Shown here one piece after another: positions 22,001-31,079 of a stretch of 64,000 bases of DNA (positions are counted from its first letter, which is position 1; every line of letters begins with the position of its first letter). A program made the position numbers and the translations under genes. The stretch is taken from the NCBI RefSeq assembly GCF_039543525.1, contig NZ_BAABJX010000021.1:50223-114222 (forward strand). Direction: 5' to 3'. The DNA comes from Algivirga pacifica (GTDB taxonomy: Bacteria; Bacteroidota; Bacteroidia; Cytophagales; Flammeovirgaceae). The notes beneath the pieces were generated by a model, which ran no database searches, was not told the DNA's origin, and saw only the letters and a list, made by a program, of their open reading frames with translations.

Positions 22001-25000
22001 AATCCATTAGAACAAGGATTGCGACGAGAATGTACCAATGAGATCCTACATCTTGCTTCATCTCCGAAAGGATAATCCATTAGAACAAGGATTGCGACCC
22101 TCTACTTTGTCCGGATGCATCGCTCCTACCCACTCCGAAAGGATAATCCATTAGAACAAGGATTGCGACAATTGCCTAGTTACCTAGAGCACACACAGGA
22201 CATGGACTCCGAAAGGATAATCCATTAGAACAAGGATTGCGACTAACATCCGTAGTTCCAAGAGCCAAGATCTTTTCCCACTCCGAAAGGATAATCCATT
22301 AGAACAAGGATTGCGACGATTATCACGATCCCAACCCTCGAATGATTGACTAGCTCCGAAAGGATAATCCATTAGAACAAGGATTGCGACCAGGTTGGAG
22401 AAGAGGGGCGGAGAATTTTTCTTCGCTCCGAAAGGATAATCCATTAGAACAAGGATTGCGACGGAGTCTTTGAACTCTTTGCATTGATTCTCCATGCCTC
22501 CGAAAGGATAATCCATTAGAACAAGGATTGCGACTTAGTTGCAATTGATGTTGTTGTGAAATCATTGTTCTTCTCTCCGAAAGGATAATCCATTAGAACA
22601 AGGATTGCGACGATTAGAAAATGTAATTTCAATTTCTGTATCATTAATCTCCGAAAGGATAATCCATTAGAACAAGGATTGCGACGTAGTGCTTCTTTCT
22701 GTTGATGTAGTACAGATCCACTCCGAAAGGATAATCCATTAGAACAAGGATTGCGACGCAAAGGACTTTCCCGTACCTGCCTCTCCTGTTACAGCTCCGA
22801 AAGGATAATCCATTAGAACAAGGATTGCGACCTCCAAATCATTTCCACGTAAAGAGGAGCTATATGCTCCGAAAGGATAATCCATTAGAACAAGGATTGC
22901 GACCTCTAGGGACATCATCAGGCGTACATGCTTGGCATACTCCGAAAGGATAATCCATTAGAACAAGGATTGCGACTAACATCCGTAGTTCCAAGAGCCA
23001 AGATCTTTTCCCACTCCGAAAGGATAATCCATTAGAACAAGGATTGCGACCCGTTTATAAATCACTGTTTGAGAACGATGTTTTTCCTCTCCGAAAGGAT
23101 AATCCATTAGAACAAGGATTGCGACGAACCAGTTGAAATCAGTCTTTGACATCCTTCTTCCTCCGAAAGGATAATCCATTAGAACAAGGATTGCGACTGT
23201 GATCATAGTAGAACCAAAGGTGAAGTACAATCTCCGAAAGGATAATCCATTAGAACAAGGATTGCGACCCTCCTCTGAAGTCTCCCCAAAGCTTTAATCT
23301 TCTTCCTCCGAAAGGATAATCCATTAGAACAAGGATTGCGACATCTGGATTGGAGCTTATCGGAGGATATGCGATCCGCTCCGAAAGGATAATCCATTAG
23401 AACAAGGATTGCGACTTATCTTTCTGCCATGCTAAGAATTGACTAGCTATAGCTCCGAAAGGATAATCCATTAGAACAAGGATTGCGACCTTCGGCCAGA
23501 ATTCAGCCAAAGAGCTCTTGTTAGAGCTCCGAAAGGATAATCCATTAGAACAAGGATTGCGACTCTTGTAATCTAACAATGATGCAATGAACTTACCATC
23601 TCCGAAAGGATAATCCATTAGAACAAGGATTGCGACGTTCCATATCGCTGCGTGGTTCTAGTATGAGAAATAACTCCGAAAGGATAATCCATTAGAACAA
23701 GGATTGCGACGCACAGCGCAAAAGCGCAAATTGTACTTTTCTAAGACTCCGAAAGGATAATCCATTAGAACAAGGATTGCGACTATTAGCGACGATGTAC
23801 TCCAAGATATCCTCCCTCCTCTCCGAAAGGATAATCCATTAGAACAAGGATTGCGACTTCCCAAGAATGGCTGTTTATGATGACGTAAACGGCTCCGAAA
23901 GGATAATCCATTAGAACAAGGATTGCGACGACTACCTTTTCTAGGTAAACATAAAACAACTACAGTCTCCGAAAGGATAATCCATTAGAACAAGGATTGC
24001 GACGCTAAACGACAATGGCATTCGAGAACGCAACCGGCTCCGAAAGGATAATCCATTAGAACAAGGATTGCGACTCACATCCTTGATGAACATGGACTGG
24101 TACTCATTGCTCCGAAAGGATAATCCATTAGAACAAGGATTGCGACCACAATCATCTGTGAACAAGCTCCATGTCATTTGCTCTCCGAAAGGATAATCCA
24201 TTAGAACAAGGATTGCGACGAGCTCACGCAAGATACTATTGTTAGTGATTACAATAGCTCCGAAAGGATAATCCATTAGAACAAGGATTGCGACCTTTAC
24301 ACAAAGGGCATCAGTGGGATTGCGTTACAGCTCCGAAAGGATAATCCATTAGAACAAGGATTGCGACTAGTGAACTTAACACCTGTAGAACTAACGGACA
24401 TATCTCCGAAAGGATAATCCATTAGAACAAGGATTGCGACTCCGACCACTGTATCAGTGTTTGCATTGCATCCATTCTCCGAAAGGATAATCCATTAGAA
24501 CAAGGATTGCGACGAAGATCTCATCCTCAGAATCCTCTGACCAAATATCAAATTGACTCCGAAAGGATAATCCATTAGAACAAGGATTGCGACTCTGAAG
24601 AAACTTCTTCAAGGATAATGTCTAGTTTTCTCCGAAAGGATAATCCATTAGAACAAGGATTGCGACTGCAGGTACATCTTTGTTGAATGTATTATTAATG
24701 CAACTCCGAAAGGATAATCCATTAGAACAAGGATTGCGACCCATACCTCCGTCCATAAACATCGGTACTTTAGGTTCTCCGAAAGGATAATCCATTAGAA
24801 CAAGGATTGCGACGTTCTACTTTTAAAAGTAGATCCTCTTCTTCTTCCCTCCGAAAGGATAATCCATTAGAACAAGGATTGCGACATATTCCGCCAGCAA
24901 TTCGCAGGCGTACCTTATATAGTCTCCGAAAGGATAATCCATTAGAACAAGGATTGCGACAATCGTTGTCGGACTTAAGGATCTTCTTAGACTCCTTCTC

Positions 25001-25614
25001 CGAAAGGATAATCCATTAGAACAAGGATTGCGACTGTAGCGTATCGGCAATATTAGACATGCTCTGTCCCTCCGAAAGGATAATCCATTAGAACAAGGAT
25101 TGCGACGTTTTTAACTTACGCATTGCTTACGTTCCTTTCTCTCCGAAAGGATAATCCATTAGAACAAGGATTGCGACACGCAGTCTTGTGTCACTTCAAA
25201 CATCCAATCCAACTCCGAAAGGATAATCCATTAGAACAAGGATTGCGACTATTGAGGGGTATCCCCCTGTCAATTATTATTTCACTCCGAAAGGATAATC
25301 CATTAGAACAAGGATTGCGACTTGTAGTTCTATATACACTTGCAGTAAATCGTCTGCGCTCCGAAAGGATAATCCATTAGAACAAGGATTGCGACAGGTT
25401 TCATTACGCTTCTTGTTCTTCGTTAATGTTAACTCCGAAAGGATAATCCATTAGAACAAGGATTGCGACGTCAATCGTTCTCGTTTTCGTCTGTTCTTTT
25501 TCTCTCCGAAAGGATAATCCATTAGAACAAGGATTGCGACGATCCTTCATACTGGAACGTAGGAATTACAGCTGCCCCTCCGAAAGGATTATCCGCGAGA
25601 GGCTTACCTATACA
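7091..25614 (+). CRISPR. Giant CRISPR array: 253 repeats plus a degenerate terminal repeat, 253 spacers
   Basis: I counted 253 repeats of 37 nt by eye, the first at 7091 and the last canonical one at 25504, plus one degenerate repeat at 25578. Each begins CTCCGAAAGGATAATCC and ends AGAACAAGGATTGCGAC. Repeats are almost invariant; one (start 20600) has C-to-T at its 17th base. Spacers are mostly 34-38 nt, with a 43-nt outlier at 24514-24556. The last repeat keeps about its first 17 bases and then diverges, as at trailer ends. The repeat end ATTGCGAC resembles the usual ATTGAAAC-type 8-nt crRNA handle. Both points favour transcription rightwards from the leader. At least five spacers occur twice, and three pairs overlap in sequence. 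The subtype cannot be fixed because the effector genes are outside the window. Confidence 0.99.
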
Positions 25615-25676
25615 TTCCAGCAATACACTGCCTTTTTTAACCGATCATTTTTTATTATAGCATTAGCTTACAACGT

Positions 25677-25700
25677 ACGGGCGCGATTCATCGCGCCCCT
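25677..25700. terminator. Repeated GC-rich hairpin after the array
   Basis: GGGCGCGAT-TC-ATCGCGCCC, another copy of the hairpin seen around the IS630 element. It may end array transcription about 65 bp after the degenerate repeat. The rest of 25615-25825 holds no gene that I can see. Confidence 0.5.
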
Positions 25701-25803
25701 CTCTCCATCAAATTATTCCAAATCTGCACTCACACTATTTTGCTCTACACCTCCCTTTTTCAATATTTTTCCTACCATATGGGGAACATTGGGTTTTGGG
25801 TTT

Positions 25804-25833
25804 TGGGGCGCGATGAATCGCGCCCCTACGGGA
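25804..25833. terminator. Repeated GC-rich hairpin at the end of the AlkB-like gene
   Basis: GGGGCGCGAT-GA-ATCGCGCCCC followed by TACGGG. It overlaps the 3' end of the leftward dioxygenase gene (stop at 25826-25828) and could act as its terminator. Confidence 0.5.
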
Positions 25834-26413
25834 ACTTAATATCCCGAAACGTCAAATTAATTCTCCCCTCCTTCACCCTTTTCTGCACCGGTACCTGATG
25901 TACCCAATGGTGCTGCAGCTCCCCTTGCATCACTAACAACGAACCGGAGGTCAGCTCCAGGCGATGCTTTCGGGTCTTGTCTTTTTTATGGCGGAGATCA
26001 AAAAAGCGGGGTGCTCCCAGACTGATTGATGCGATAACGGGGTTCCTGCCAAGACTTGGCTCATCGTCGGAGTGCCAACCCATCTTGTCGTTGCCGTCCC
26101 GATACCAATTTAGCAAGACACTATTGAAGGTGGGGCCTTCCAACAGGTTCTCGATACGTTCTTTTAACGTCAGCAAAGTAGGACTCCAGCGCTCTGGCTG
26201 GTTTTGTAGTCCGGAATAGGTATAAGTGATTCCCTTATCCCCATACCAGGCGGTCTTGCGGGGCAAGGGGTGTACTTTGCCGAATAGTTTAATTTCTTCC
26301 TGTTTCCAGATAATTTCTTCCATCAATTGATGGATATAGGTATCGGCTTCTTCAGGAGAGAGAAAGTTTGGGTCATAAAGGAGCTCTCCGTCTCCTAAAG
26401 AAATTTGCTTCAT
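25826..26413 (-). CDS. AlkB-like 2-oxoglutarate/Fe(II) dioxygenase
   Basis: AlkB-family enzymes remove alkyl groups from damaged bases by oxidation with 2-oxoglutarate and Fe(II). I use the start at 26413 (195 aa, MKQISLGDG); the upstream extension reads through repeat hairpins. Iron ligands are H114 and D116 in GWHSDDE and H172 in WVHQVP. The 2-oxoglutarate-binding arginines are in RINLTFRD (R184, R190). NSVLLNWYRDGNDKMGWHSDDE is typical of the ALKBH2/3-like bacterial group. The gene faces left towards the array end and shares no operon with it. Any link to CRISPR is only positional. Confidence 0.9.
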   Translation of the reverse strand: MKQISLGDGELLYDPNFLSPEEADTYIHQLMEEIIWKQEEIKLFGKVHPLPRKTAWYGDKGITYTYSGLQNQPERWSPTLLTLKERIENLLEGPTFNSVLLNWYRDGNDKMGWHSDDEPSLGRNPVIASISLGAPRFFDLRHKKDKTRKHRLELTSGSLLVMQGELQHHWVHQVPVQKRVKEGRINLTFRDIKFP

Positions 26414-26420
26414 AATGCTT

Positions 26421-26490
26421 TGTTGAGGCGGCTTGCGCCGCTGGTTGAGTAGCACTCCGTGCTGTTGAGTTTTACCTTCGGTAAGTTGAG
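26421..26490. repeat. Modular hairpin block (family A)
   Basis: Modules on TTGAG linkers: GGCGGC-TTGC-GCCGC, AGCAC-TCC-GTGCT, TTACC-TTC-GGTAA. They run directly into a heptamer tandem repeat. Same building blocks as at 1890-2071. Confidence 0.75.
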
Positions 26491-26609
26491 ATCGGTTATC
26501 GGTTATCGGTTATCGGTTATCGGTTATCGGTTATCGGTTATCGGTTATCGGTTATCGGTTATCGGTTATCGGTTATCGGTTATCGGTTATCGGTTATCGG
26601 TTATCGGTT
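26491..26609. repeat. Heptanucleotide tandem repeat, ATCGGTT x17
   Basis: Seventeen uninterrupted copies of a 7-bp unit. A short inverted counterpart (CGATAAGCGATAACCGATAA) lies at about 26679-26698, so the whole stretch can fold back on itself. The 569-bp gap 26414-26982 otherwise holds only this, the hairpin block and a second heptamer run. Confidence 0.95.
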
Positions 26610-26835
26610 AAGATAAATTATTTTACCCCTAAGTAACATACAATACCCTATGGGTAGTTTTTCAACATTTTTTTTAAACGATAAGCGATAACCGATAAAC
26701 CAATAATCTTCATTGCTAACATGTATTCTAAGCGCGATTTTATCTCTTGTCAGTAGTACCTCAAACCCATCACCTCAATAAGGATAAAATCTGAACTCTT
26801 AGAATAGCCTACAGTCAATGACTGATAAAATGATC

Positions 26836-26904
26836 TCTTCCTTTATCCTTCTTCCTTTATCCTTCTTCCTTTATCCTTCTTCCTTTATCCTTTATCCTTT
26901 ATCC
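26836..26904. repeat. Heptamer-phased tandem repeat, TTCCTTTATCCTTC / TTTATCC
   Basis: Several copies of a 14-bp unit resolve into 7-bp TTTATCC copies at the right end. It lies about 80 bp upstream of modE. Confidence 0.85.
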
Positions 26905-26982
26905 AAAATAAACCCCTTCAACCTTAGCTTTATAAGATAATATTATTTAATTTCCTTCCGTTATGCATTCAAAGGAATAACG

Positions 26983-27375
26983 ATGAAGGAAATTAAAGGA
27001 CGCTTCTGGATCGAAGACGAGGGCATTCCTCTTTTGGGGGAAGGTAAAATCGTTTTGCTGGAAACTTTACTAAAAGAGAATTCTATTTCCAGTGCAGCCA
27101 AGGCAGTAGGTATCTCTTACCGAAAAGCTTGGCGATTACTGGAGGAAATGAATAAGCTGTCAGAGGAGGCGGTGATTGAAAAATCGACGGGAGGTAAAAA
27201 TGGCGGTGGAACAAAGGTAACGGCCAAGGGGATGCAGTACATCCACGAATACCGTAGTTTTCAGAAGCAATTTCGATCATTTTTGAAAGCAGAAAGTAAG
27301 GAGCTGCAAAAGCGAATAGAAGCTGCTCCATCAGAAGCAGTTCAACAAGAAATAAAAGCTATTTATGAGGAATAG
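26983..27375 (+). CDS. modE: ModE-type molybdate-responsive regulator (DNA-binding domain only)
   Basis: This 130-residue protein has a LysR-like winged helix of the ModE N-terminal kind: FWIEDEGIPLLGEGKIVLLE, SISSAAKAVGISYRKAWRLLEEMN, and a wing with GGKNGGGTKVTAKG. It lacks the molbindin (MOP) domains of E. coli ModE, as many short ModE homologues do. It may thus need another way to sense molybdate. It is the first gene of the molybdenum cluster and overlaps modA by 11 bp. It probably controls the transporter and cofactor genes downstream. Confidence 0.88.
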   Translation: MKEIKGRFWIEDEGIPLLGEGKIVLLETLLKENSISSAAKAVGISYRKAWRLLEEMNKLSEEAVIEKSTGGKNGGGTKVTAKGMQYIHEYRSFQKQFRSFLKAESKELQKRIEAAPSEAVQQEIKAIYEE

Positions 27376-28114
27376 TATAGCCATCAAGCGATCTTGTCTA
27401 TGGGGCCTATTGGGATGTTTCTATCTGTTGGGGTGCTCCAAGGAAAATAAACAAGAACTGTTGGTCGCTGTAGCCGCTAGCAACTTTCCTGTTATGCAAG
27501 AAATCGCTAGACAGTATCCTCACAAGATCACGCTTGTACAAGGGGCTTCCGGACAACTGTATACGCAGATACAGCAAGGCGCTCCTTATGACGTATACTT
27601 GCCCGCCGCTGAAAGCTATGCAGAACGGTTAGCTCAAGAACGAAAAAGTAGGTCGACACCCGTTAGGCTATCGACCAATCGGTTAACTGGGTGGAGTACT
27701 TCTCCTGCACTTTGGAGTGCCCTAATTGAAGGAGATACCACAAAACTGCAAGGAGTTTCTATTGCGATGGCTAATCCACGCACTGCGCCTTTTGGGGAGC
27801 TGGCAGTAGCATACTTGAAAGCCAAGGGATGTTATCATTTCCTGGAAAAGCAATTGGTCTACGGGCAGAGTATTGCTCAGGTCAATCATTATATCAAGAG
27901 CAGGCAAGTCACCGTTGCTTTCAGTAGTCAATCATCTGTACCACAACTGGGGTCGGAAGCCTTATATACACATTCGTGTGAAAATCATTTTTCAATCTCA
28001 CAGGCAGTATTGCCGCTGAACGATAAAATACAAACGAAAGATTTTGTCACGTTTCTGCAATCGTCTGTCGCTCAGAATATCTTTAGGGAATATGGATTTG
28101 AAGTCGTTAACTAA
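27365..28114 (+). CDS. modA: Molybdate ABC transporter substrate-binding lipoprotein ModA
   Basis: This 249-residue protein has a lipoprotein signal ending LLGCS (lipid-modified Cys24). The periplasmic binding fold follows: LLVAVAASNFPVMQEIARQY, GASGQLYTQIQQGAPYDVYLPA, IAMANPRTAPFGELAVAYL and YGQSIAQVNHYI. These are standard ModA motifs for binding molybdate or tungstate oxyanions. It overlaps modE upstream and stops immediately before the ATG of modBC, so the genes are translationally linked. SSQSS near residue 182 replaces the more common region before the last strand, without obvious damage. Confidence 0.92.
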   Translation: MRNSIAIKRSCLWGLLGCFYLLGCSKENKQELLVAVAASNFPVMQEIARQYPHKITLVQGASGQLYTQIQQGAPYDVYLPAAESYAERLAQERKSRSTPVRLSTNRLTGWSTSPALWSALIEGDTTKLQGVSIAMANPRTAPFGELAVAYLKAKGCYHFLEKQLVYGQSIAQVNHYIKSRQVTVAFSSQSSVPQLGSEALYTHSCENHFSISQAVLPLNDKIQTKDFVTFLQSSVAQNIFREYGFEVVN

Positions 28115-29497
28115 ATGGATTATACGCCCTTTCTATTAAGTCTTAAACTCAGTGGCTGGAGTACCACTATCTTATTATTCCTATCCATCCCTATAGGGTA
28201 TGTGATGGCTTTTCGTCCTTTCCGGGGAAAAGCCATCCTTGAGGCCTGCCTTAACTTACCGATGGTCTTGCCTCCTTCCGTGCTAGGGTTTTATCTTCTA
28301 TTGCTTTTTCGTCCGGAAGGGGTTATCGGAACATGGGTAGATCAACTGTTGGGCATATCCCTTGTGTTTTCTTTTGAAGGGCTATTGATAGCCTCTGTGA
28401 TCTATGGCTTACCATTTATGGTGGGACCTATACAATCGGGCTTTCAGCAATTGCCTAAAGAATACCGGAACATGGCCTTTTTATTGGGACACAGCAGCTG
28501 GAAAACATTACTATACGTCTTACTTCCTGCCATACAACTGCCTTTACTCACAGCTATCGGTATTACCTTTGCCCACGGTATGGGGGAATTTGGATTGATC
28601 CTGATGTTAGGAGGCAGTATTCCCGGAAAAACCAAAGTAGCTTCTATTGCCATCTTTGAGGAAGTCGAAGCCTTAAATTACGATACGGCCCACGAGTATG
28701 CCTTGCTATTGCTCTTACTGTCTTTCTGCATTCTACTTTTGATTAATGTATTGAAACGTCGCGATGCCCTTTCACTTCCTATTCCTTGGTCTCATGTTTT
28801 AAGAAAAGAAAAAAGGACTATACTTTCTCTTCCTAAAAGAACTTATCATCGATTATCTGTTGACTTTCAGATACATTACACGGCACAAACCATTACCCTA
28901 AAAGAAGCCTTTAACACCAATGAAATCACCGGTATATCAGGCCCCTCTGGAGCTGGAAAAAGTACGTTACTCTATGCGCTAACCGGTTGTCAAAGCTTAC
29001 ACCAAGGGAGTATTGAAGACGAGCAGCAACACTATTGGAGTAGCAATAAAACAGTGCTTCTCTCCCCTCAAGATCGACATTTAGGGGTTGTGTTTCAGCA
29101 ATACGCCCTTTTTCCCCATATGACGGTAGAGGAAAATCTACAGTTCAGTAAGTACTTTCTTTCTGAATACTATGAGGAAGTGATAGAGATCCTGGAAATT
29201 AAACCCTTCCTGAAGCGACTTCCCCGACAACTCTCCGGAGGACAGCAACAGCGGGTGGCTATAGGAAGGGCCTTACTGTCTGGCCCTTATTACTTACTTC
29301 TGGACGAACCATTTGCTGCATTAGATGAGCGACTGAAAGAAAAGGTAGCCCTATACCTGAAATCGTATTGTCAAAAGCGAAACATAGGTATGCTACTCAT
29401 CAGTCATGACAAAGCCCTTCTTCAGACGCTTTGTGACCGTCATTTGCAAATTGAAAATGGTCATTTTTCACAACCTTATCCCCCATTAACGGCATGA
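28115..29497 (+). CDS. Fused molybdate ABC permease-ATPase ModB-ModC
   Basis: A single 460-residue chain. Residues 1-215 are the ModB permease with about five membrane helices and the EAA loop (QLPKEYRNMAFLLGHSSWKT, about 112-131). Residues 250-460 are a short ModC ATPase with Walker A GPSGAGKS (276-283), VVFQQYALFPHMTVEEN (Q-loop), signature LSGGQQQR, Walker B YLLLDEP and the switch His in LISHD. The usual MOP regulatory domain of ModC is absent. Normally modB and modC are separate; the fusion fixes one ATPase per permease, which suits the homodimeric transporter. It starts directly after modA and overlaps mobA by 4 bp. Confidence 0.92.
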   Translation: MDYTPFLLSLKLSGWSTTILLFLSIPIGYVMAFRPFRGKAILEACLNLPMVLPPSVLGFYLLLLFRPEGVIGTWVDQLLGISLVFSFEGLLIASVIYGLPFMVGPIQSGFQQLPKEYRNMAFLLGHSSWKTLLYVLLPAIQLPLLTAIGITFAHGMGEFGLILMLGGSIPGKTKVASIAIFEEVEALNYDTAHEYALLLLLLSFCILLLINVLKRRDALSLPIPWSHVLRKEKRTILSLPKRTYHRLSVDFQIHYTAQTITLKEAFNTNEITGISGPSGAGKSTLLYALTGCQSLHQGSIEDEQQHYWSSNKTVLLSPQDRHLGVVFQQYALFPHMTVEENLQFSKYFLSEYYEEVIEILEIKPFLKRLPRQLSGGQQQRVAIGRALLSGPYYLLLDEPFAALDERLKEKVALYLKSYCQKRNIGMLLISHDKALLQTLCDRHLQIENGHFSQPYPPLTA

Positions 29498-30069
29498 AAA
29501 TCATAGGCATTGTACTCGCCGGAGGAAAAAGCTCCAGAATGGGAACAGACAAAGGGTTACTACCCATAGGCAAAGAAACATTTGCTAGTCATATCGGCAA
29601 TAAACTAGAACAATCCGGATGTTCTCAGGTCATTATTTCTACCAATAATGAAGCCTACAAATCATTGGGATACCCATTGATTCAAGATAGACATCAGGAG
29701 ATTGGTCCTTTAGGGGGATTGCATGCCTGCATGTTGGCTTATCCTGCTGAGGGGTATATGGTGGTGAGTTGTGATAGTCCCTATATCAGTGTAAGTGCTC
29801 TTCAAAAAATGAAAGCGCTGTTTATACAAAAGCATCATAGTATTATAGGGATAAATGAAGAGAGGGAACATCCTTTAATTGCTTGTTATGCTGGAAGTGT
29901 ACTGTCTGTTATTGAAAAGCAAATTGAAATAGAAAATTATAGAATGAAGGACTTAATCAAGAAGGTAATGGTAGATTACTTATCTATTCCTTCTGAGGAA
30001 ACATTCAACTGCAATACTCCTTCGGACTTAAAATTGAGCGTAGACGCTCAAACGATGCTTGGGTCGTAG
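29494..30069 (+). CDS. mobA: Molybdenum cofactor guanylyltransferase MobA
   Basis: This 191-residue protein adds GMP to the molybdopterin cofactor. It has the nucleotidyltransferase signature LAGGKSSRMGTDKGLL near the N-terminus, IGPLGGLHA for the second conserved loop, and VVSCDSPYIS with the metal-binding Asp. It overlaps modBC by an ATGA junction. Its last codons and stop lie inside two intergenic-type hairpins (GAGCG/CGCTC and GGTCGTAGCG/CGCTACGACC). The repeat therefore supplies the C-terminus (about DAQTMLGS). Confidence 0.9.
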   Translation: MKIIGIVLAGGKSSRMGTDKGLLPIGKETFASHIGNKLEQSGCSQVIISTNNEAYKSLGYPLIQDRHQEIGPLGGLHACMLAYPAEGYMVVSCDSPYISVSALQKMKALFIQKHHSIIGINEEREHPLIACYAGSVLSVIEKQIEIENYRMKDLIKKVMVDYLSIPSEETFNCNTPSDLKLSVDAQTMLGS

Positions 30070-30172
30070 CGTGGACGCTACGACCAGTGTCTACCATTGC
30101 TCAACAGCACGAAGTGCTACTCAACGGGCGCAGCCCACTCAACCAGCCGCGCAAGCGGCCTCAACAAACTGC
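30047..30172. repeat. Hairpin block at the end of mobA (families B then A)
   Basis: Family B hairpins GAGCG-TAGA-CGCTC and GGTCGTAGCG-TGGA-CGCTACGACC overlap the mobA end. Family A modules follow on CTCAAC linkers: AGCAC-GAA-GTGCT, GGGC-GCA-GCCC and CCGC-GCAA-GCGG. They end just before moaD. Confidence 0.8.
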
Positions 30173-30174
30173 TT

Positions 30175-30417
30175 ATGAATGAACTAAATATCTTATACTT
30201 TGGCATGCTTACCGATATTACTGGCTGCCAGAAAGAGTCTTTTCAGATAGAAGGGAATACACCTATCTCTGAGCTTAAAATACTTCTTGAAAGCAAGTAT
30301 CCTCCATTAAAAGAGGTCGAATATAAAACTACCTATAACCGCACCTTGGCAGATGACAACCTTCCGATTACGGATGATGCGGAGATTGCGCTGCTACCAC
30401 CCTTTTCTGGAGGATAA
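30175..30417 (+). CDS. moaD: Molybdopterin synthase sulfur carrier subunit MoaD
   Basis: This 80-residue ubiquitin-like protein ends in the required double glycine (LLPPFSGG). I choose the ATG at 30175 (MNELNILYFGMLTDITG) because the open frame upstream runs through the hairpin block. The terminal Gly is adenylated and thiocarboxylated, then donates sulfur to precursor Z with MoaE. No moeB-type activating enzyme is visible in the window. Confidence 0.92.
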   Translation: MNELNILYFGMLTDITGCQKESFQIEGNTPISELKILLESKYPPLKEVEYKTTYNRTLADDNLPITDDAEIALLPPFSGG

Positions 30418-30420
30418 AAA

Positions 30421-30497
30421 CAGTGAACAGTGAACAGTGAACAGTGAACAGTGAACAGTGAACAGTGAACAGTGAACAGTGAACAGTGAACAGTGAA
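30421..30497. repeat. Heptanucleotide tandem repeat, CAGTGAA x11
   Basis: Eleven exact copies beginning 3 bp after the moaD stop. This is the same period (7 bp) as the other tandem repeats in the window, with a different unit. Confidence 0.95.
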
Positions 30498-30525
30498 ATT
30501 ACTTATTGTGGACATACAATTCAAT

Positions 30526-30626
30526 TCATCGAAGGTGAAAATCCAAGATAAAACTCAACTCACCGAAGGTGAATCTCAACAAAGCGAAGCTTTACTCAAC
30601 CAGCCGCGCAAGCGGCCTCAACATCT
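30526..30626. repeat. Modular hairpin block (family A) before moaE
   Basis: Modules TCACC-GAA-GGTGA, AAGC-GAA-GCTT and CCGC-GCAA-GCGG on CTCAAC linkers. They end a few bases before the moaE start. Confidence 0.75.
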
Positions 30627-30632
30627 CTGCAA

Positions 30633-31079
30633 ATGAAAAAGAAGAAGAAAGTATTTGTACAAGGAGCCATTGCTCCGGAGTTTATTGCTGAATCTATTGC
30701 CAAGCATCAAACCAAAACTACGATTGGTGCCCATGATATCTTTTTGGGACAGGTACGTGCCGATGAAATTGATGGAAAGACTGTGCAAGCAATCGAATAT
30801 ACCACCTATGAGGAAGTTGCCGAAAATGCCCTGCATGAGATACGGGAGGCTACTTTTGAGAAGTTTACGGGGCTGACTTGTATGCATATCTATCACAGTT
30901 TGGGCACGGTAAAAGCCGGGGAAATCTGTCTGTTTGTATTTGTATCCTCGGGACATCGTACAGAGGCTTTTGAAGCTTGTCAGTACCTAGTGGAACGCAT
31001 CAAGAAGGAAGTTGCTGTTTTTGGAAAAGAAATTTTTGAAGATAATTCCTATACCTGGAAAGAAAATACCCCTGCCTAA
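30633..31079 (+). CDS. moaE: Molybdopterin synthase catalytic subunit MoaE
   Basis: This 148-residue protein has the MoaE signature: GAHDIFLGQVRAD (usual GAxxxFxGxVR), YTTYEEVAENAL, YHSLGTVKAGEICLFVFVSSGHR, and VKK-type active-site lysine region RIKKEVAVFGKEIF. With MoaD it converts precursor Z to molybdopterin. Its stop overlaps the next start (TAATG), so moaE and moaC-mogA are translationally coupled. Confidence 0.93.
   Translation: MKKKKKVFVQGAIAPEFIAESIAKHQTKTTIGAHDIFLGQVRADEIDGKTVQAIEYTTYEEVAENALHEIREATFEKFTGLTCMHIYHSLGTVKAGEICLFVFVSSGHRTEAFEACQYLVERIKKEVAVFGKEIFEDNSYTWKENTPA

Noticed and set aside
7473..25380. Many short open frames in the array with repeating peptides such as NPCSNGLSFR, AILVLMDYPFG and RKDNPLEQGLR
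   Set aside because: They are translations of the CRISPR repeat in different frames and phases; not genes.
7091..25614. Type VI-B (Cas13b) or type II array
   Set aside because: No cas13, cas9 or tracr-like anti-repeat is visible. The repeat lacks GTTG...CAAC ends, and a Cas6 with Cas1-Cas2 fits a type I or III system better. The effector is not in the window, so this is not final.
25826..26413. AlkB-like gene as part of the CRISPR system
   Set aside because: It is convergent with the array, separated by hairpins, and a common repair gene; proximity alone is not enough.
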